A stretch of 64,000 nucleotides of DNA from Aptenodytes patagonicus (taxonomy: Eukaryota > Chordata > Aves > Sphenisciformes > Spheniscidae): NCBI RefSeq assembly GCF_965638725.1, contig NC_134952.1, forward strand, positions 59,560,065 through 59,624,064, given 5' to 3'. The position numbers and the translations under genes are program-made. Of the stretch, positions 10,221-21,649 are shown one piece after another (within the stretch, counting starts at the first letter, position 1; each line of letters opens with the position of its first letter). Under the pieces are notes generated by a model. That model had not been told where the DNA came from, did not search any database, and saw only the letters and a program-made list of their open reading frames with translations.

Positions 10221-10764
10221 TGTCGTGGTTTAACCCCAGTCGGCAACTAAGTACCACACAGCCGCTCACTCACCCTCCCCTCCCCCCGTTGGGATGGGGG
10301 AGGGAATCGGGAAAAAAAAAGTAAAACCTATGGGTTGACATAAAGATAGTTTAATAGGACAGCAAAGGAAGAGAAAATAATAATAATGACAAAAGAATAT
10401 ACAAAAGAAGTGTTGCACGATGCAATTGCTCACCACCCGCTGACCGATGCCCAGCCCACTCCCAAGCAGCGATCGCTGCCCCCCGGCCAACTCCCCCCAG
10501 TTTATGTACTGAGCATGATGTCACATGGTATGGAATGTCCCTTTGGCCAGTTTGGGTCAGCTGTCCTGGCTGTGCCCCCTCCCAGCTTCTCGTGCACCTG
10601 GCAGAACATGGGAAGCTGAAGAGTCCTTGACTAGTGTAAGCACTACTTAGCAACAACTAAAACATCGGTGTGTTATCAACATTGTTCTCATCCTAAATCC
10701 AAAACACAGCACTATGGCAGCTACTAGGAAGAAAATAAACTCTATCCCAGCCGAAAGCAGGACA
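10221..10764 (-). repeat. Provirus 5' LTR
   Basis: A 544-bp LTR, reading TGTCCTG to CGACA on the - strand, complete at both ends. It matches the 3' LTR at about 95% and carries the same TGACATCA variant of the CRE. It lies 144 bp upstream of the CYP2U1 exon 2 acceptor, and its promoter would drive transcription away from that exon, antisense to CYP2U1. Confidence 0.93.
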
Positions 10765-10908
10765 TTCCTTTAGGTCCTAGCCCAGCGCTTGGGATAGATT
10801 TGCTATGTATTGTTTCCTTCTTTTCTGGCTCTTGGGTTGCATGCCTGTCTAACTATTTCTTCTTGAAAATAGAGCATTTTGGTTTCAGACTCTCCCTTTC
10901 TCTTCCAG

Positions 10909-11541
10909 GTGTTATTTTTGCACCTTACGGCCCTGTCTGGAAGCAACAGAGGAAATTCTCTCTCTCAACACTGCGTCATTTTGGAGTAGGAAGACACAGC
11001 TTAGAGCCTAAAATCATTGAGGAGCTGAAGTTTATAAAGGAGGAAATGCTGAAGCATGGAAAGGATTCATTTAATCCCTTTCCGATCATTCGCAATGCAG
11101 TGTCCAATGTTATCTGCACTATGGCCTTTGGCAGGCGTTTTAACTACGAAGATGTTGAGTTCAAGACGATGCTGAAGAATATGGCCCGCGCACTAGAGCT
11201 AAGCGTGAACAGCTATATGATCCTGGTCAATATCTGCCCTTGGCTGTACTACCTTCCCTTCGGGCCTTTCCGGGAACTTAGGAAAACAGAATTAGATATT
11301 ACTGCTTTTCTAAAGAAAATAATTGCACAGCACAGGGATACACTGGATGCAGCAAATCCCAGGGACTTCATTGATATGTACTTAATCCATGCAGAAGAAG
11401 AAAAAAACAACAAGGAGAGCAGTTTTAATGAAGACTACCTATTTTTTATCATTGGTGACCTCTTCATCGCAGGCACAGACACTACTTCCAACACATTACT
11501 GTGGTGCCTGCTCTACATGTCTCTCTACCTAGAAGTACAAG
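10909..11541 (+). CDS. CYP2U1: CYP2U1 exon 2
   Basis: The acceptor is a pyrimidine-rich stretch ending in cag at 10908 and the donor is gtaaga from 11542. The exon is 633 nt, completes a split Gly codon at its start and ends on the first base of a Glu codon. It encodes the C to I helices, including WKQQR, the [13 protein letters not shown] segment and AGTDTT. The 5' LTR of the antisense provirus ends only 144 bp before this acceptor. Confidence 0.95.
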
Positions 11542-14500
11542 GTAAGACTATTTTTATTCTAGGTGTTTTATTCCAAACTGGAAAGCTCTAGATGGATGTT
11601 CAGAAACAGAAGCAAACAGTGACAGTAGAGAAGTCATTTGGAGTGCAAATAGTACATGTGTATGTGTAATTTGAAAGGTTGATATGTAATTGATCGTCTT
11701 CTATCCTGCTCTGCTATGATGATCTCTAGGTTAGTGCTATATATTAACTATCTAAATGGCCCTTTAGTTTATGCATTTCTTCTGTTTTGGGACAACTTTA
11801 TCTTTCCCAAGCAATTCCAGGGAACCTTAGCAAGTTTCAAAAGCTTTGACAATTGTGGCATTCCAGGCCTATAGTAGTGGTATAAGATATGTGAGATACG
11901 TACTGGTAAGCTCTGCTTTTATGCCTCCCTGAGCAAGTAGGTTCTGGAGCCTAGCGGCAGAGTCTGGGGAAGTGAAACACTACCTACTGTACCAGAAGAT
12001 CAAATTAGAGACAGCTTGAGCAAATTGGGCTTACACAAGTCCAGGGTGCCAGCTGGTCAGTGTCGTTGCAAGGCCTCTCCCCGTCAGTCTTGAACGGTCA
12101 TGGCAGTTGGGTAGGTTGCTGATTACGGGGGCGGGGGAAAAGGCACATGGAGCACGTGGCCCCAGAGGAGAGGCAGAAGGAACGCTAACAGTGTTAGGGA
12201 AAGACGACTGAGGGGAGACCTTACGCTGTCTACAACTACCTGATCGGAAGATGCTAAGAAGATGGAGGCAGTCTCCTCTGAGATGTGCAGTGGAGGGAAG
12301 AGAAGCAGCAGAGAGTCTGCAACAAGAAAATTCTGATCAGATACCAGGAAAAAAAATTGGCCTATGAAGATAGCAAGGAGTGCAACAGTTTGCCCCAAGA
12401 ATTAACAGAATCTCCGACTTTGGAAGTATTCAAAACTCAGTGGGGTATGACCCTGACTAGTCTGATCTACCCTCAGAGTTGGATCTAACTTGGAAGATGA
12501 TTTTGCTTTCAGTAAGGGTTTAGATCAGATGACCTCCAAGGGTTCCTTGCAACCCAAATTATTTGATGGTGCTATGATCTGATTACTGTTTGTGACAGAG
12601 TTCTAGAAAATGACTTGTAGATTTTTGTGGATATAAAAAACACCAATGGTGTTAGAGAGGTTACAATATTAAAATAGTACTTGCTAGAGTTGTATTTCAG
12701 GACTTCATAGGATAAATTTCCATCACCAAAGACTTAAAATTAATTTTGGTTAAATATTTTTCTATACTGAGTCTTGTTACAGTACATGTGGTTGCAAAGC
12801 CAGTGTTTTCTTTAGTACCATTTAGCAAATTTAGATGGTTGAATTTAAGAAAAATAAAGCAATTGATTTATTAATTTATTAGCAGCTTCTCCTAAAGTCC
12901 TACATAGCAACTGATTTCCACTAGAAGGATTGTTGGGTATACGTGGACTGGAAACCTTGGCAGGATGGACAATTCTACTTAGGTAATTCTACCTCAGTTT
13001 ATAGTAATGAAACATTTCCCCGAGAGACCACTGCTTTGCCCAGACTTCTTGCTAACCTGGAGTGAAGAAGGGTAAACCTCAAGTTATCTAAGAACAATAT
13101 AAACCTGGAATACTTTTATCAGGTATTTGAGATTTTGAGGTTTTCATGTGCTGCAGCTGCTTTGCAAATAAGCAAATAGATACTTGTTTACAGGACCTAT
13201 CTGTCTGGAATAATCTCTTTAAATAGGTCAAGATCATAGTTTATTGCACAAAGTCAACCACATTGTTGAGCAAAGATTGCAAAATAAGGCATCAGTTCAG
13301 TATGGGAGAGAGAATCCACCGGGGACAAATGTAAAATAAATTTTATTGCATAGCCTTATTCTTCTATTTTTAATGGTTGTGTGTTATCACTGCTTGACTT
13401 GATACGCAGTTACATGAATTAGATATGTTCTAAATTACACAAATGAGATCTAGAAGAGTTTTGTGTTTGGTTTTTTTTAAACCCTTTCCCTACTGCCTGG
13501 TACTGTACGTGTATACGCTAGTCAGTTTTCTCTCTTCTGCCCATCTCTAACAGTTTTATTGCCTCTCTCTGATTTCACCTTTCCTTATGCTATGGCTGTT
13601 GTCAAACAATATAAATAAGCTCAGTAGTCCAGAGTGTATCACTTAGCTGTGTAATGTGATTCTCTTACTTCTAATATCCCGTTCCTTATGTATCCTGATT
13701 GCCTGGGAGTCATGTATGGGCCTCTTTTTTTTTTTCCTGGTAGGATGTTTCTCTTATCCCCTAAAGGAAATACCTGGATTGCATAACTTTTAGCAGTAGC
13801 AAATGTTGCAGACATGGAAAGGCAAATGAAGGGCTATCGGGGGGAAAATCAGAAAGAATGTATTTGTCTGTGGAAGCCAGTTTTGCTTTTTACATGGAAA
13901 AAGAGAAGGGTGGGTATGCACATGTGTGTGCGTGCGTGCATGTAGGGAGGCAGTGGGGAGTATTTGGTTTGGTCTGCTCCCTGACTTGGTTTTAGTCCTT
14001 GACTTCTGAAGATCTGTGAGATTTTTAAATATATGAAATGTAGTGAAGCAGTTCAAATAACATGCTGTTAGCGGAGAACTCCTGAAGTCTACGTTTTTGC
14101 AGTTGGTAATGTGAGCAGCAGTTTGGCTGCTTTCTGTGTAGTTCCACATATCTTTACAAATTCCGGAGAAACGTGGTTCAGGATAAAATGGTGATGTGAC
14201 ATTTAGCATGAGACAGTCTCCTTAATTTTTTTTTTTTTAATATTGAAAACTTTACTTGTTTAAATTACTGTGGACGTGCATACCTGAATACAGGGCTATA
14301 ATGTGTCATTAAAAAAAGTAGCAAAACCCCACAAAGCAGGTACTCGAGAGCCACAACATTAGCAAATCCCTTACTGTCGAGGTATTTTTTACCGTGTGTT
14401 CCTCATACGAGAACTTGTTTCCCTAGCGAACCCAGGAGGTGGCAGCAACTGTTTGTTCAACGCGGTTCAAACGGTATTTCTAAATGCTTCTCTGAAAACA

Positions 14501-17500
14501 GAGAAACTTTTTTGCATTGAGCTTTTATTTAATCTTGAATCAGTGCTAAGGAGAGAAAAGAGCAAAAACTCGAGAGTATCAGAAGCCTGGATTCTGAATC
14601 TTGGAAAGTGCAAGCAGGACAACTACAAAATATTCAGGATATCAAGGGTGAAAAAGGAAAACTGACTTTTATTATTTTTGATTAAAGGTTAATTTTGAGG
14701 TCTCCTCTTTCAAGATTGTCTTTTGCTGTGTAGCCAGATTCCAGGTTACCTGGAGGAAAAGGCGCATCATCCTGTACGTGGGTGAAGCAAATCTTGCATC
14801 TTGGAAACTTCTGTGAAGAGAATTACTTGTATGCTGAGCCTTTAGTGAGATGAAAGGGGCAAATATTTTGACACTTTGTGCCTCACGTGAATGAGAGAGG
14901 AGATAAGCTCGTTAACTTCTGTTTTTCCTTTGCAGAAGGGCTGTGTGGGGGAAGGAGCATCTGCTGCTGCCTTTTGGGGGAACTGGGAAATAGCTGAGTT
15001 TAGGTTCTGTGAACAGAAAGTAGGAAACAGCCAGAACAAGTTAAATGGCTTCAATGCTTGCAGTAACAGCACCAGAATTCCAGCTCCAGAATGAATTATC
15101 TAAAGCGGCTGCGTAAAAAGCTTCCCCATTCCTTCACCACCTTTCCCAGTTCTGAGAACTGGATCTCCCCAGGGAGAGAGGCCAGCTCAGGCACGCACTG
15201 TGCCTGAGACTGCAGTCTCTTTTTGTTCATTATTTTAATGCAGGCCAGAAGCTTGATGTTTTCACCGTTCAAATTACTGTATAGTTAAACTCTTAAACTA
15301 AGATTATGAATACGTTTGGAACTGGAACAGAACTTTTCCTATACTTTTCCAATACAGAAGTGCTAGCAATGTCTGTCATCTCAGTAGCTTCACTCTTGAC
15401 AGTTGTCAGGATTGCGCTTGGTTGTTTTGTTCTTAACTGAGTCTGTTCTTAAGGCTTTTGTTGGCGTAGTTATTTCAGCTAGGGATTACATGCCGTGTAG
15501 TCATTTTTGACAAATCTATGTAAACAATGAAGCATAGGCAAATGAAATTGAGATGATGTCTTCTCACATATTGTGCATCTTTTTTTATTTTTTTATTTTA
15601 TTTTTCTTCTTTGAATAGAGAAGGTTCATGCAGAAATTGAAGCAGTTCTAGGACATGACAAAGTTCCCTCTCTTACCCACAAGGCTCAAATGCCCTTCAC
15701 AGAGGCAACCATTATGGAAGTGCAGAGAATGACTGCGGTTGTTCCCCTTTCTATTCCTCGAATGGCCTCAGAAACTGCTGGTAAGCATTTGTAGAGACTT
15801 GTTAATACAGTGTTTCTTTTGTGGATGAAGAGCTGATGGGACATCTAGTGAGAATTTACAAAGACCTCATTTATGTATTAGACATGTAATCCAAGTATAA
15901 AATGCCGTTTATAGAGAGTAGGTGGGCTTGAGATACTCCTCTGTTTAAGCAGCATGTCTGATCTAACATCCAGCAGTTTTCTAATTTAGAGCGATTTCTT
16001 TTCTGGGGGTCAGCTTGTGTTGACTGATGTGCTTAGTGGTAGTTGGCAGCTGAGACTCCACCTTTGTACCTGAAACGGCAGAGTTGGTTTTGGCCATCTG
16101 GCACAGAGGTCTGAAAACATCAATTTGGAGCAATTGGTTTGCTAAAGCTTGAAAGGCTTATACCATTGAGCTCCGCATCTACAGAAAACAATAATAAATA
16201 TCCTTTTTGAAGTCATCTTGTTGGCTATATGTTTTCATAAACATAGCTGAACACTGGCTAAAGTGAGTGGGAGGTAGCAATACTTGGTTTTCTAACCCAG
16301 TACTGAATTGATCTGCTTTTTTAAGTGTTTTGGCTTGCAGGACAGTGAGGTGCAACAAGCTGAAATGAGACTAGCCAGTTCAAACCCCTTTGGTGATAAC
16401 AGTTCAAAACCCGTCCCTCTTCCTTACCTCCACCTTCACTGCGGTGGGGCTCTGTGACAGCACAGGAACAGGAGGAAATCGGGTCACAGCACTTCCATGC
16501 AGCAGAGTGCGTTTCTAACGATTGCTGCTGCCTTTTCCCCGCAGGGAGCTGTTGGTGTAACTTCTTGTCTTTCCAGCTGCTCTGGCCTGTGTGATTCTGA
16601 CCCAGGCAGGCTAGCAGAGATCACCTTTGCCTTAAGCTCCTGCTACGTTTGCAGCCCGCAGTTAGGGATCTGTATCATTTTTGTGACATCTTCTAGTCAT
16701 CTTTTTAATAAGTGTAAGTCTCCCGCGTTTACTTCTAGCAACTTGTCAGATCCACTGTCTCTGTGCTTTTGTTTAAAGTGCTGCAGGGATATACTATTCC
16801 GAAGGGCAGTGTGATCGTGCCCAACTTGTGGTCAGTACACAGAGATCCTAATGTTTGGGAGAAACCAGATGAATTTCAACCATCAAGATTTCTGGACGAA
16901 AATGGCCAGCTAATTAAGAAAGAGGCATTCATTCCTTTTGGAATGGGTAAGCTATCCACATGCAGTCAGTAGCTGGTTGGGGATGGTGGTGGTGTGTCAA
17001 GTGTAGGGCCTTGGAGGCGTGAGATGTTGCACATAGGACCAACTACAGAATTTGTTTTATTATTACAGTTGGTGGCTTGCAAAATGGGTTGGGGTCCTAA
17101 AAGCTCCAGTTGCCAGGCAGAAATGAGAAATGATGAATTGTTCTTTGATAATACTTTTGCGATGGATGTAAATGCTGTGAAGCGTTTACTGCTATGAAGC
17201 AGTACAGCTGAGCAAGGCTTAGACTCAAATGCAGGAGACATAAGCTTCAGAGTTCATAGCTTCATAGTAGCTTGAGCCTTTCCGTGTTTGGACTATGCTA
17301 GCATAGGAACTGCATGTATGTTAACAAATGGATCAACAGTATAAAAACAGTAACATGTCTCTTCTAACTGTTCTTTAGGTAAACGTGTGTGCATGGGAGA
17401 GCAGTTGGCAAAAATGGAGCTGTTCTTAATTTTTGCAAGTCTAATGCAAAGTTTTACCTTTTTGTATCCTGAAAATGCTGCAAAACCATCTATGGAGGGA

Positions 17501-17557
17501 AGGTTTGGTCTAACTTTAGCTCCATGTCCATTCAATATAATAGCTTTGAAGAAATGA
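10909..17557 (+). CDS. CYP2U1: Cytochrome P450 2U1, exons 2-5 (3' part of gene)
   Basis: Joined exons 10909-11541, 15619-15780, 16779-16946 and 17379-17557 encode 380 residues ending at a TGA; all junctions are GT-AG in phase 1. Seen in fragment numbering: C-helix W11-R15 (WKQQR), I-helix oxygen-activation motif AGTDTT at 188-193, K-helix E245-R248 (EVQR), a PERF-like segment (QPSRF) near 299-303, and the haem-binding loop FGMGKRVCMG at 319-328 with the thiolate Cys at 326, split across exons 4 and 5. The protein matches CYP2U1 closely throughout, and the family's usual length (about 540 residues) leaves about 165 for the missing exon 1. CYP2U1 is a membrane-anchored monooxygenase of ER and mitochondria that omega-hydroxylates long-chain fatty acids such as arachidonate. 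The order CYP2U1-HADH-LEF1 agrees with vertebrate synteny. No disabling change was seen; the N-terminal anchor and proline-rich hinge lie outside the window. Confidence 0.95.
11542..15618 (+). other. CYP2U1 intron 2
   Basis: A 4,077-bp intron, gtaaga to a T-rich tract ending tag. It holds a decayed CR1 fragment (about 12150-12590). The rest is AT-rich with several T runs (for example near 13.72 and 14.23 kb) and a short GT/GC-rich stretch at 13.92-13.94 kb. No coding sequence was recognised. Confidence 0.85.
12150..12590 (+). repeat. CR1 LINE 3' fragment, old and diverged
   Basis: The stretch GAGGGGAGACCTTACGCTGT, then CTACAACTACCTGAT, and the later ggtttagatcagatgacctc and gctatgatctgatt match the order of the CR1 3' end (end of ORF2 and the 3' tail with ATGATT-type repeats). 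Many substitutions and indels are present and there is no intact reading frame. CR1 is the main LINE of birds and other reptiles. Boundaries are approximate. Confidence 0.8.
15619..15780 (+). CDS. CYP2U1: CYP2U1 exon 3
   Basis: 162 nt between a T-rich tract ending gaatag and the donor gtaagc. It starts by completing the Glu codon of exon 2 and encodes the J/K-helix region with the conserved ExxR pair (EVQR), which stabilises the haem pocket with the meander. Confidence 0.94.
15781..16778 (+). other. CYP2U1 intron 3
   Basis: A 998-bp intron, gtaagc to tttaaag. No repeats or other genes were recognised. An ATG-initiated open frame overlapping its end has no family features. Confidence 0.85.
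16779..16946 (+). CDS. CYP2U1: CYP2U1 exon 4
   Basis: 168 nt, acceptor tttaaag, donor gtaagc. It encodes the segment from LQGYTIPKG through LWSVHRDP to the start of the haem-binding loop (FIPFGM). An ATG-initiated frame covers it from 16763, but alignment to the family and phase place the true exon start at 16779. Confidence 0.94.
16947..17378 (+). other. CYP2U1 intron 4
   Basis: A 432-bp intron that splits the haem-binding loop, gtaagc to ttctttag. Nothing else was recognised in it. Confidence 0.88.
17379..17557 (+). CDS. CYP2U1: CYP2U1 exon 5 (terminal coding exon)
   Basis: The acceptor is ttctttag at 17378. The exon completes the Gly codon, then encodes [15 protein letters not shown] with the haem-thiolate Cys, the L helix and the C-terminal beta strands ending in a di-lysine (LKK) before TGA at 17555-17557. 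Confidence 0.95.
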
Positions 17558-19441
17558 TATAACATCAAAAAAGATTAAACAAAGAAACACTGCACTTTTA
17601 AAATCCAGCTTTATTTTGTTTCCAGCTTATTTTGTTACTTTCTTTCCAGAAAAACACCAACTGCATAGGCTTTCATATTCAGTGAGAATGATCCGTTTAC
17701 ACTTCTGGAAGGAGAAGATTTTTTTGTCAGCTGTTGCATTCCACAAATGAACTGACAGCATAGTTTGCAATGTGATATTACAACTTGCTGGGCTTAACCC
17801 CTTTGTCCATAAGCTATTACTGTCAGTTTGTCAATTATTTATTATGGGAGAATGGTCCAAAACATCCATTAATGCTTTAGCAAATAGTAATTGTTATTTT
17901 GGTAAAAGCAGTACGTAAACATTTAATTTACCAAATGAGTGGAGGACATCATCTAAAACGAAAAGGATTAATGAACGAGAGGGTATTAGCATTTTCTGTG
18001 TAAAGAAACGTTATAACTGAGCTTAAATAATGACAAATACTTTTTGGAAATGACTAAATGACACTTCTTTTAACCTTGGAGGATTCTTTCTTGCAAGTAA
18101 CTCATAGATGTAGATTGGATCGAATCAGTCTGGATTCCTGGATCCAAACATTCTTGACTATCAGGGCTCACCATAAACAAGCAGGTACCAACTCTGAAAA
18201 CCCAGGCGTGGAGGCCAAATGAATCCTGGAATATACCATGTTCTTAACATGAAAGGAGTGTGCAGCGTCTGGATGCAGATGTTTTATCTCAGAATATAAA
18301 TGAGAGCAGATTTCTCTAACAAGAAACAGAAGTCTGTTCTCTCTGGTGCCAAGCAGATATTCAAGACATCTGTGCTGCCACCTCACATTTGCTGTTTTCC
18401 CCACGTCAGCAGTGGCTGCAGTCTGGACGAGACCAACAGCCCGCTCATTGGGGAGAACTCTACGTGCATGATCCTGAAGTTGGTGCTTGCACTCAGGTTT
18501 TTCATTTACAGGCAGTGTGGACAGTACTGCCACAACCTGTTTGGCTTTGGGAACTGGAGTCTTACTTCAAATATGGCATCAATACGGCACTACAGATGCA
18601 GGTCTTATACATTTAGGCATGGAACATGAGGAATCTGACAAACTTGAGGTTTGAGTATAAAGGCTTTCTTTTTGTTATCTTCCATATGGAGTAAAAAGAT
18701 CTGTAGTTCATACAATATTAGTGTATCAGTACCTTACTCTTTTCATATGCAAAATTTTAGTGCTGTTTACCACTATCAAACCAATTGCCAAGGAAACCTG
18801 TTGGTAGGTGTTTGGGAAGGGGGCACTCAGTCTTGCCTTTCGTTTGAAAGATCTCTCAAGCATCGAAAGTGATCTTTTGGGGGACATGTAACAATTAACC
18901 TTTAAATAATTGTTCTTAATCATCTTTATACACCTTTTGATCTAGCAGAACTTCATATCAGATGAAATAAGTACATGTGTACTCTTTTAAGGAATTTCCC
19001 CCTTCCCCCCCCCCAGAGATCAAGAAAATACTAGTGGTCCTCCTCATGTCAAGTTTACAAGACTGGAATGTGAAACTGACTGTAAAGTGGAATTGGGTAT
19101 TCCACAGCAGAAACTAAACCTAAATTGTAAAAGAAGAGTCAACTCTTCAGCTTTAAATCAACCTCTGTTTTTGTCACTTTTTAACTTGAAGTTTTAGAAG
19201 CCAGGTAGTGCCTAGCAAGGACTGTAAGATAGTTATTTTGGATTTAAATTAAGGTTTTCTGTTAGCTGTTTTGAATAGCAGAGGGGCTTAATTTCTGAAT
19301 TATGTATTTGGTTGGTCAGGTACCCCATGGTTTGTGTAAGAACTTCCAGTTCTTATATAGGCTAGCTTTTGACTTTATAGGTTAGCCCGTGCTTGTGTTA
19401 AATTTTTTCTTTGTATGAAATTTTTGAAAATCCCATAGCAC

Positions 19442-19447
19442 AATAAA
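19442..19447 (+). terminator. Candidate CYP2U1 polyadenylation signal (proximal)
   Basis: Canonical AATAAA with a G/T-rich stretch (ttgagtttggt) immediately downstream, which is the usual arrangement for cleavage and polyadenylation. It would give a 3' UTR of about 1.9 kb. Confidence 0.5.
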
Positions 19448-20219
19448 AGGTTGAGTTTGGTAGCAATGCTAGTAAACTTGCACTAAAAGCTGACAGTATT
19501 GGAGTAATAAGCACTTCTTTAACTTTATATTTTCCAATTAATAAATAGATTCTGTACAGTTGGGATTTTTGTCTGGAAATCCTTAAAATGGTATATGCTT
19601 AATTGCAAAGCTAAAATTAAGTGCTGATAATATTTATCTTTCTGTTGATGTGCCTCTTTAAGCAATGTAATGATGTTGGTGTGCAACTGATTGCTTATAT
19701 AGAATACGTGTCCTTTTAATCGATGAGGACACATTTGAAAAGCACTTTATTTTTTTTTTTTACAGATTCCAAAGAAGGCACAATTCGCATAATCCCCTAG
19801 TATGTGGAATTGTACATATTTGTGCTCGTTTTGCCTGCTGGGTTTAGTTTAAAATGTCACCTTTGAAACCTATCCTTCGAAAGTTATCCTTCTACAAATA
19901 GTACTTTGAGATGCGGTTTTTGATGATACCTATAAGCAAATGCTGCATAGTGCGACAAGCTAAAAATACTGATGTGAAGATGCGACCATGTCAATGTCTG
20001 CCAGAATGCAAGATGCTGTTGGAAATGACAATAAAGACCTGCCTTTCATGCCTTCCAGATGCACTGAAATTTTCATAGGATGCCATGAAAGTAGCTAAAC
20101 AATAGCATAATAAGAAGAAAAATGTATGTTTATATAAGTGGATGGCTATTTCTGAATGCTGAAAATGTCTTTGTTTCTAAAAAGGACTTCAGACTTTGCT
20201 TCAGTGTAATTTTTTTTTT

Positions 20220-20225
20220 AATAAA
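20220..20225 (+). terminator. Candidate CYP2U1 polyadenylation signal (distal)
   Basis: Canonical AATAAA preceded by a T run, with a GT-rich stretch near 20290-20310. A further AATAAA lies at 20030. Which signal is used cannot be told from sequence. Confidence 0.4.
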
Positions 20226-20245
20226 GTAATTCCCAAGTGTTTTAC

Positions 20246-21640
20246 AGCTTTGCATAGTCATTTTAATGAGTTCCACTTTTTGACTAAGCTTGTGGTGTTT
20301 GGTGTTTTACATCTTACAAAGAAAGCTTTTGAGTGAGAAGATGTTACAAAATGTTTTGGATGAGGAGTGCAGGTGGTGAGGAAATTGGGAAAATACAATG
20401 CCAGGCATGTTATGAGCAAAAGATAGAAAGAGTATGTCTGCTCATTCTCTCAGTGCAGTTTTAAAAACACTGTTAGTCGGAATAAAAGGAGGAGAGAGAA
20501 GAGTAGAGATGAGGAAGATAAAAAGGCGAGTGAGTTGCCACCAGGAGGAGATGCACAGTCTGAGGAACGAGGTGGGAAAGAAAACCACGGGCAGAGCGGA
20601 GGTGTAGTTTTGTTGGACTCCCGGCATAGAGGGGTCAGAGAGCGGAGGGCAGAGAGGGAAAGGGGTGCCCAGGGACAGCCTGGGGTGGGGGGCAGAGAGC
20701 GGGGGCCTCTGGCCCGGAGGGAGCCCAGGGAAGGGCAGGAGATGCTTGCACACAGAAGGGGAGGGCCGAGCAGGAGACAACCGAAGCGCTTGGGCGGGGG
20801 AAGGGGTGGGTGTGGGCGCTGGCATGTACGGGGAGCTGGGCGCTCGGAGCAACAGCTGTGTGTGGAAATCCTGTGTCTTACACCCTGAAGTTAGGTTGCA
20901 GGTAACTTGGCACGGTGCTATTTTTTTAGGGAATGTCACTGGTTACCCGCTCAGCAGTCGTTTGTATACACACGGAACAGTAACTCTGGGTCTCTGTTTG
21001 GGTAAAGCTGTTTCCAGCGGCCACGTACTGCTCCTGACTCATCTGCCGTCAGAGGAGGCCGAGTGAGGAAAGGGAGTTTTTTGCATTGCGCGTTTGGTAC
21101 AAAGTGCAGAAATAGGAGAATACTCCGCTACTTTTGTTTGAAGAAAACAAGTTGCTTAATGTTTACCCCGATGCTGACTCAAGTAGAATACACTGTAATC
21201 GCAGTGTTGTCAGCTGCCGCTGTTGCTGACTTGAAGTGCCGGTTGTTCTGGCAATAAAGGAATTAGATACAAAATTATGGCGGTCTGCATCTGATATAAT
21301 TCAGCCATTAGTATTTATAAAGAAAGGATTTAATTTTTTTTTGTTGTTTACTATATAGTTTGTGCTAGCCTGAAAAAGAAATCCCCTTCTAGTTTGGAAA
21401 TACTCTCATTACGGAGTGCTTCTAACGTTGAGAAAATGAGCTGCTGCACAACAGAAGTGTGAACGTTTGGAAGGGAATGCAGTGACCTCCCCTGCAAGGG
21501 GCAGGCATTGGGGCAGCCTCCGCATCAAGCCTGCCGTTGCCAAACGCCAGCCAGGGGCCAGCAGGGATTTTTAGCTGCGCGCGGCAGTATTTCTGTTGCG
21601 CTGACCTCGGTGTTGCTACTTGACTCCTCCTAAGGAATCA
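20246..21640. other. CYP2U1-HADH intergenic region
   Basis: Only about 1.4-2.2 kb separates CYP2U1 poly(A) signals from the HADH CpG island. The part at 20530-20870 is purine-biased and G-rich on the + strand, with several runs of three or more G. The remainder is AT-rich and has no gene. It probably contains upstream HADH regulatory sequence. Confidence 0.6.
20530..20870 (+). other. G-rich, purine-biased tract upstream of HADH
   Basis: Repeated G runs (for example tggggtggggggcagagagc at about 20681-20700, then gcgggggcc, cggaggg and cccaggg) sit in an otherwise AT-rich interval. Several groups of four G runs within short distance could form G-quadruplexes. Open frames on both strands here are composition artefacts. 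Confidence 0.55.
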
Positions 21641-21649
21641 AAAGTAGCG

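Larger units (their letters stand above)
4312..10764 (-). mobile_element. Endogenous retrovirus provirus (ERVL-like), antisense in CYP2U1 intron 1
   Basis: A 6.45-kb element on the - strand contains, in its own order, a 5' LTR (10221-10764), a primer-binding site, a leader, gag, protease, reverse transcriptase, RNase H, integrase, a polypurine-like tract and a 3' LTR (4312-4845). No envelope gene is recognisable between integrase and the 3' LTR. Gag and pol are interrupted by in-frame TGA codons and frame changes, so the copy is not expected to be coding-competent. Hand comparison of its two LTRs gives roughly 28 substitutions in about 520 bp (about 5%), suggesting insertion on the order of 10 million years ago under an assumed slow avian neutral rate. 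The 3' LTR lacks its last 13 bp and no target duplication could be identified. Class III is inferred from the solo LTR duplication and the missing env. Confidence 0.92.
17558..20245 (+). other. CYP2U1: CYP2U1 3' UTR (3' end uncertain)
   Basis: AT-rich sequence without long open frames follows the CYP2U1 stop. Canonical AATAAA signals occur at 19442-19447, 20030-20035 and 20220-20225; the first has a GT-rich stretch directly downstream and the last has one about 65-90 bp downstream. One or more of these probably end the transcript. A C-rich run lies near 19.0 kb. The boundary is inferred from signals only. Confidence 0.5.

Noticed and set aside
20442-21066. Open frames of 117-165 codons on both strands near 20.5-21.1 kb
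   Set aside because: Produced by the G-rich purine bias; both strands are equally open and neither shows domain features.
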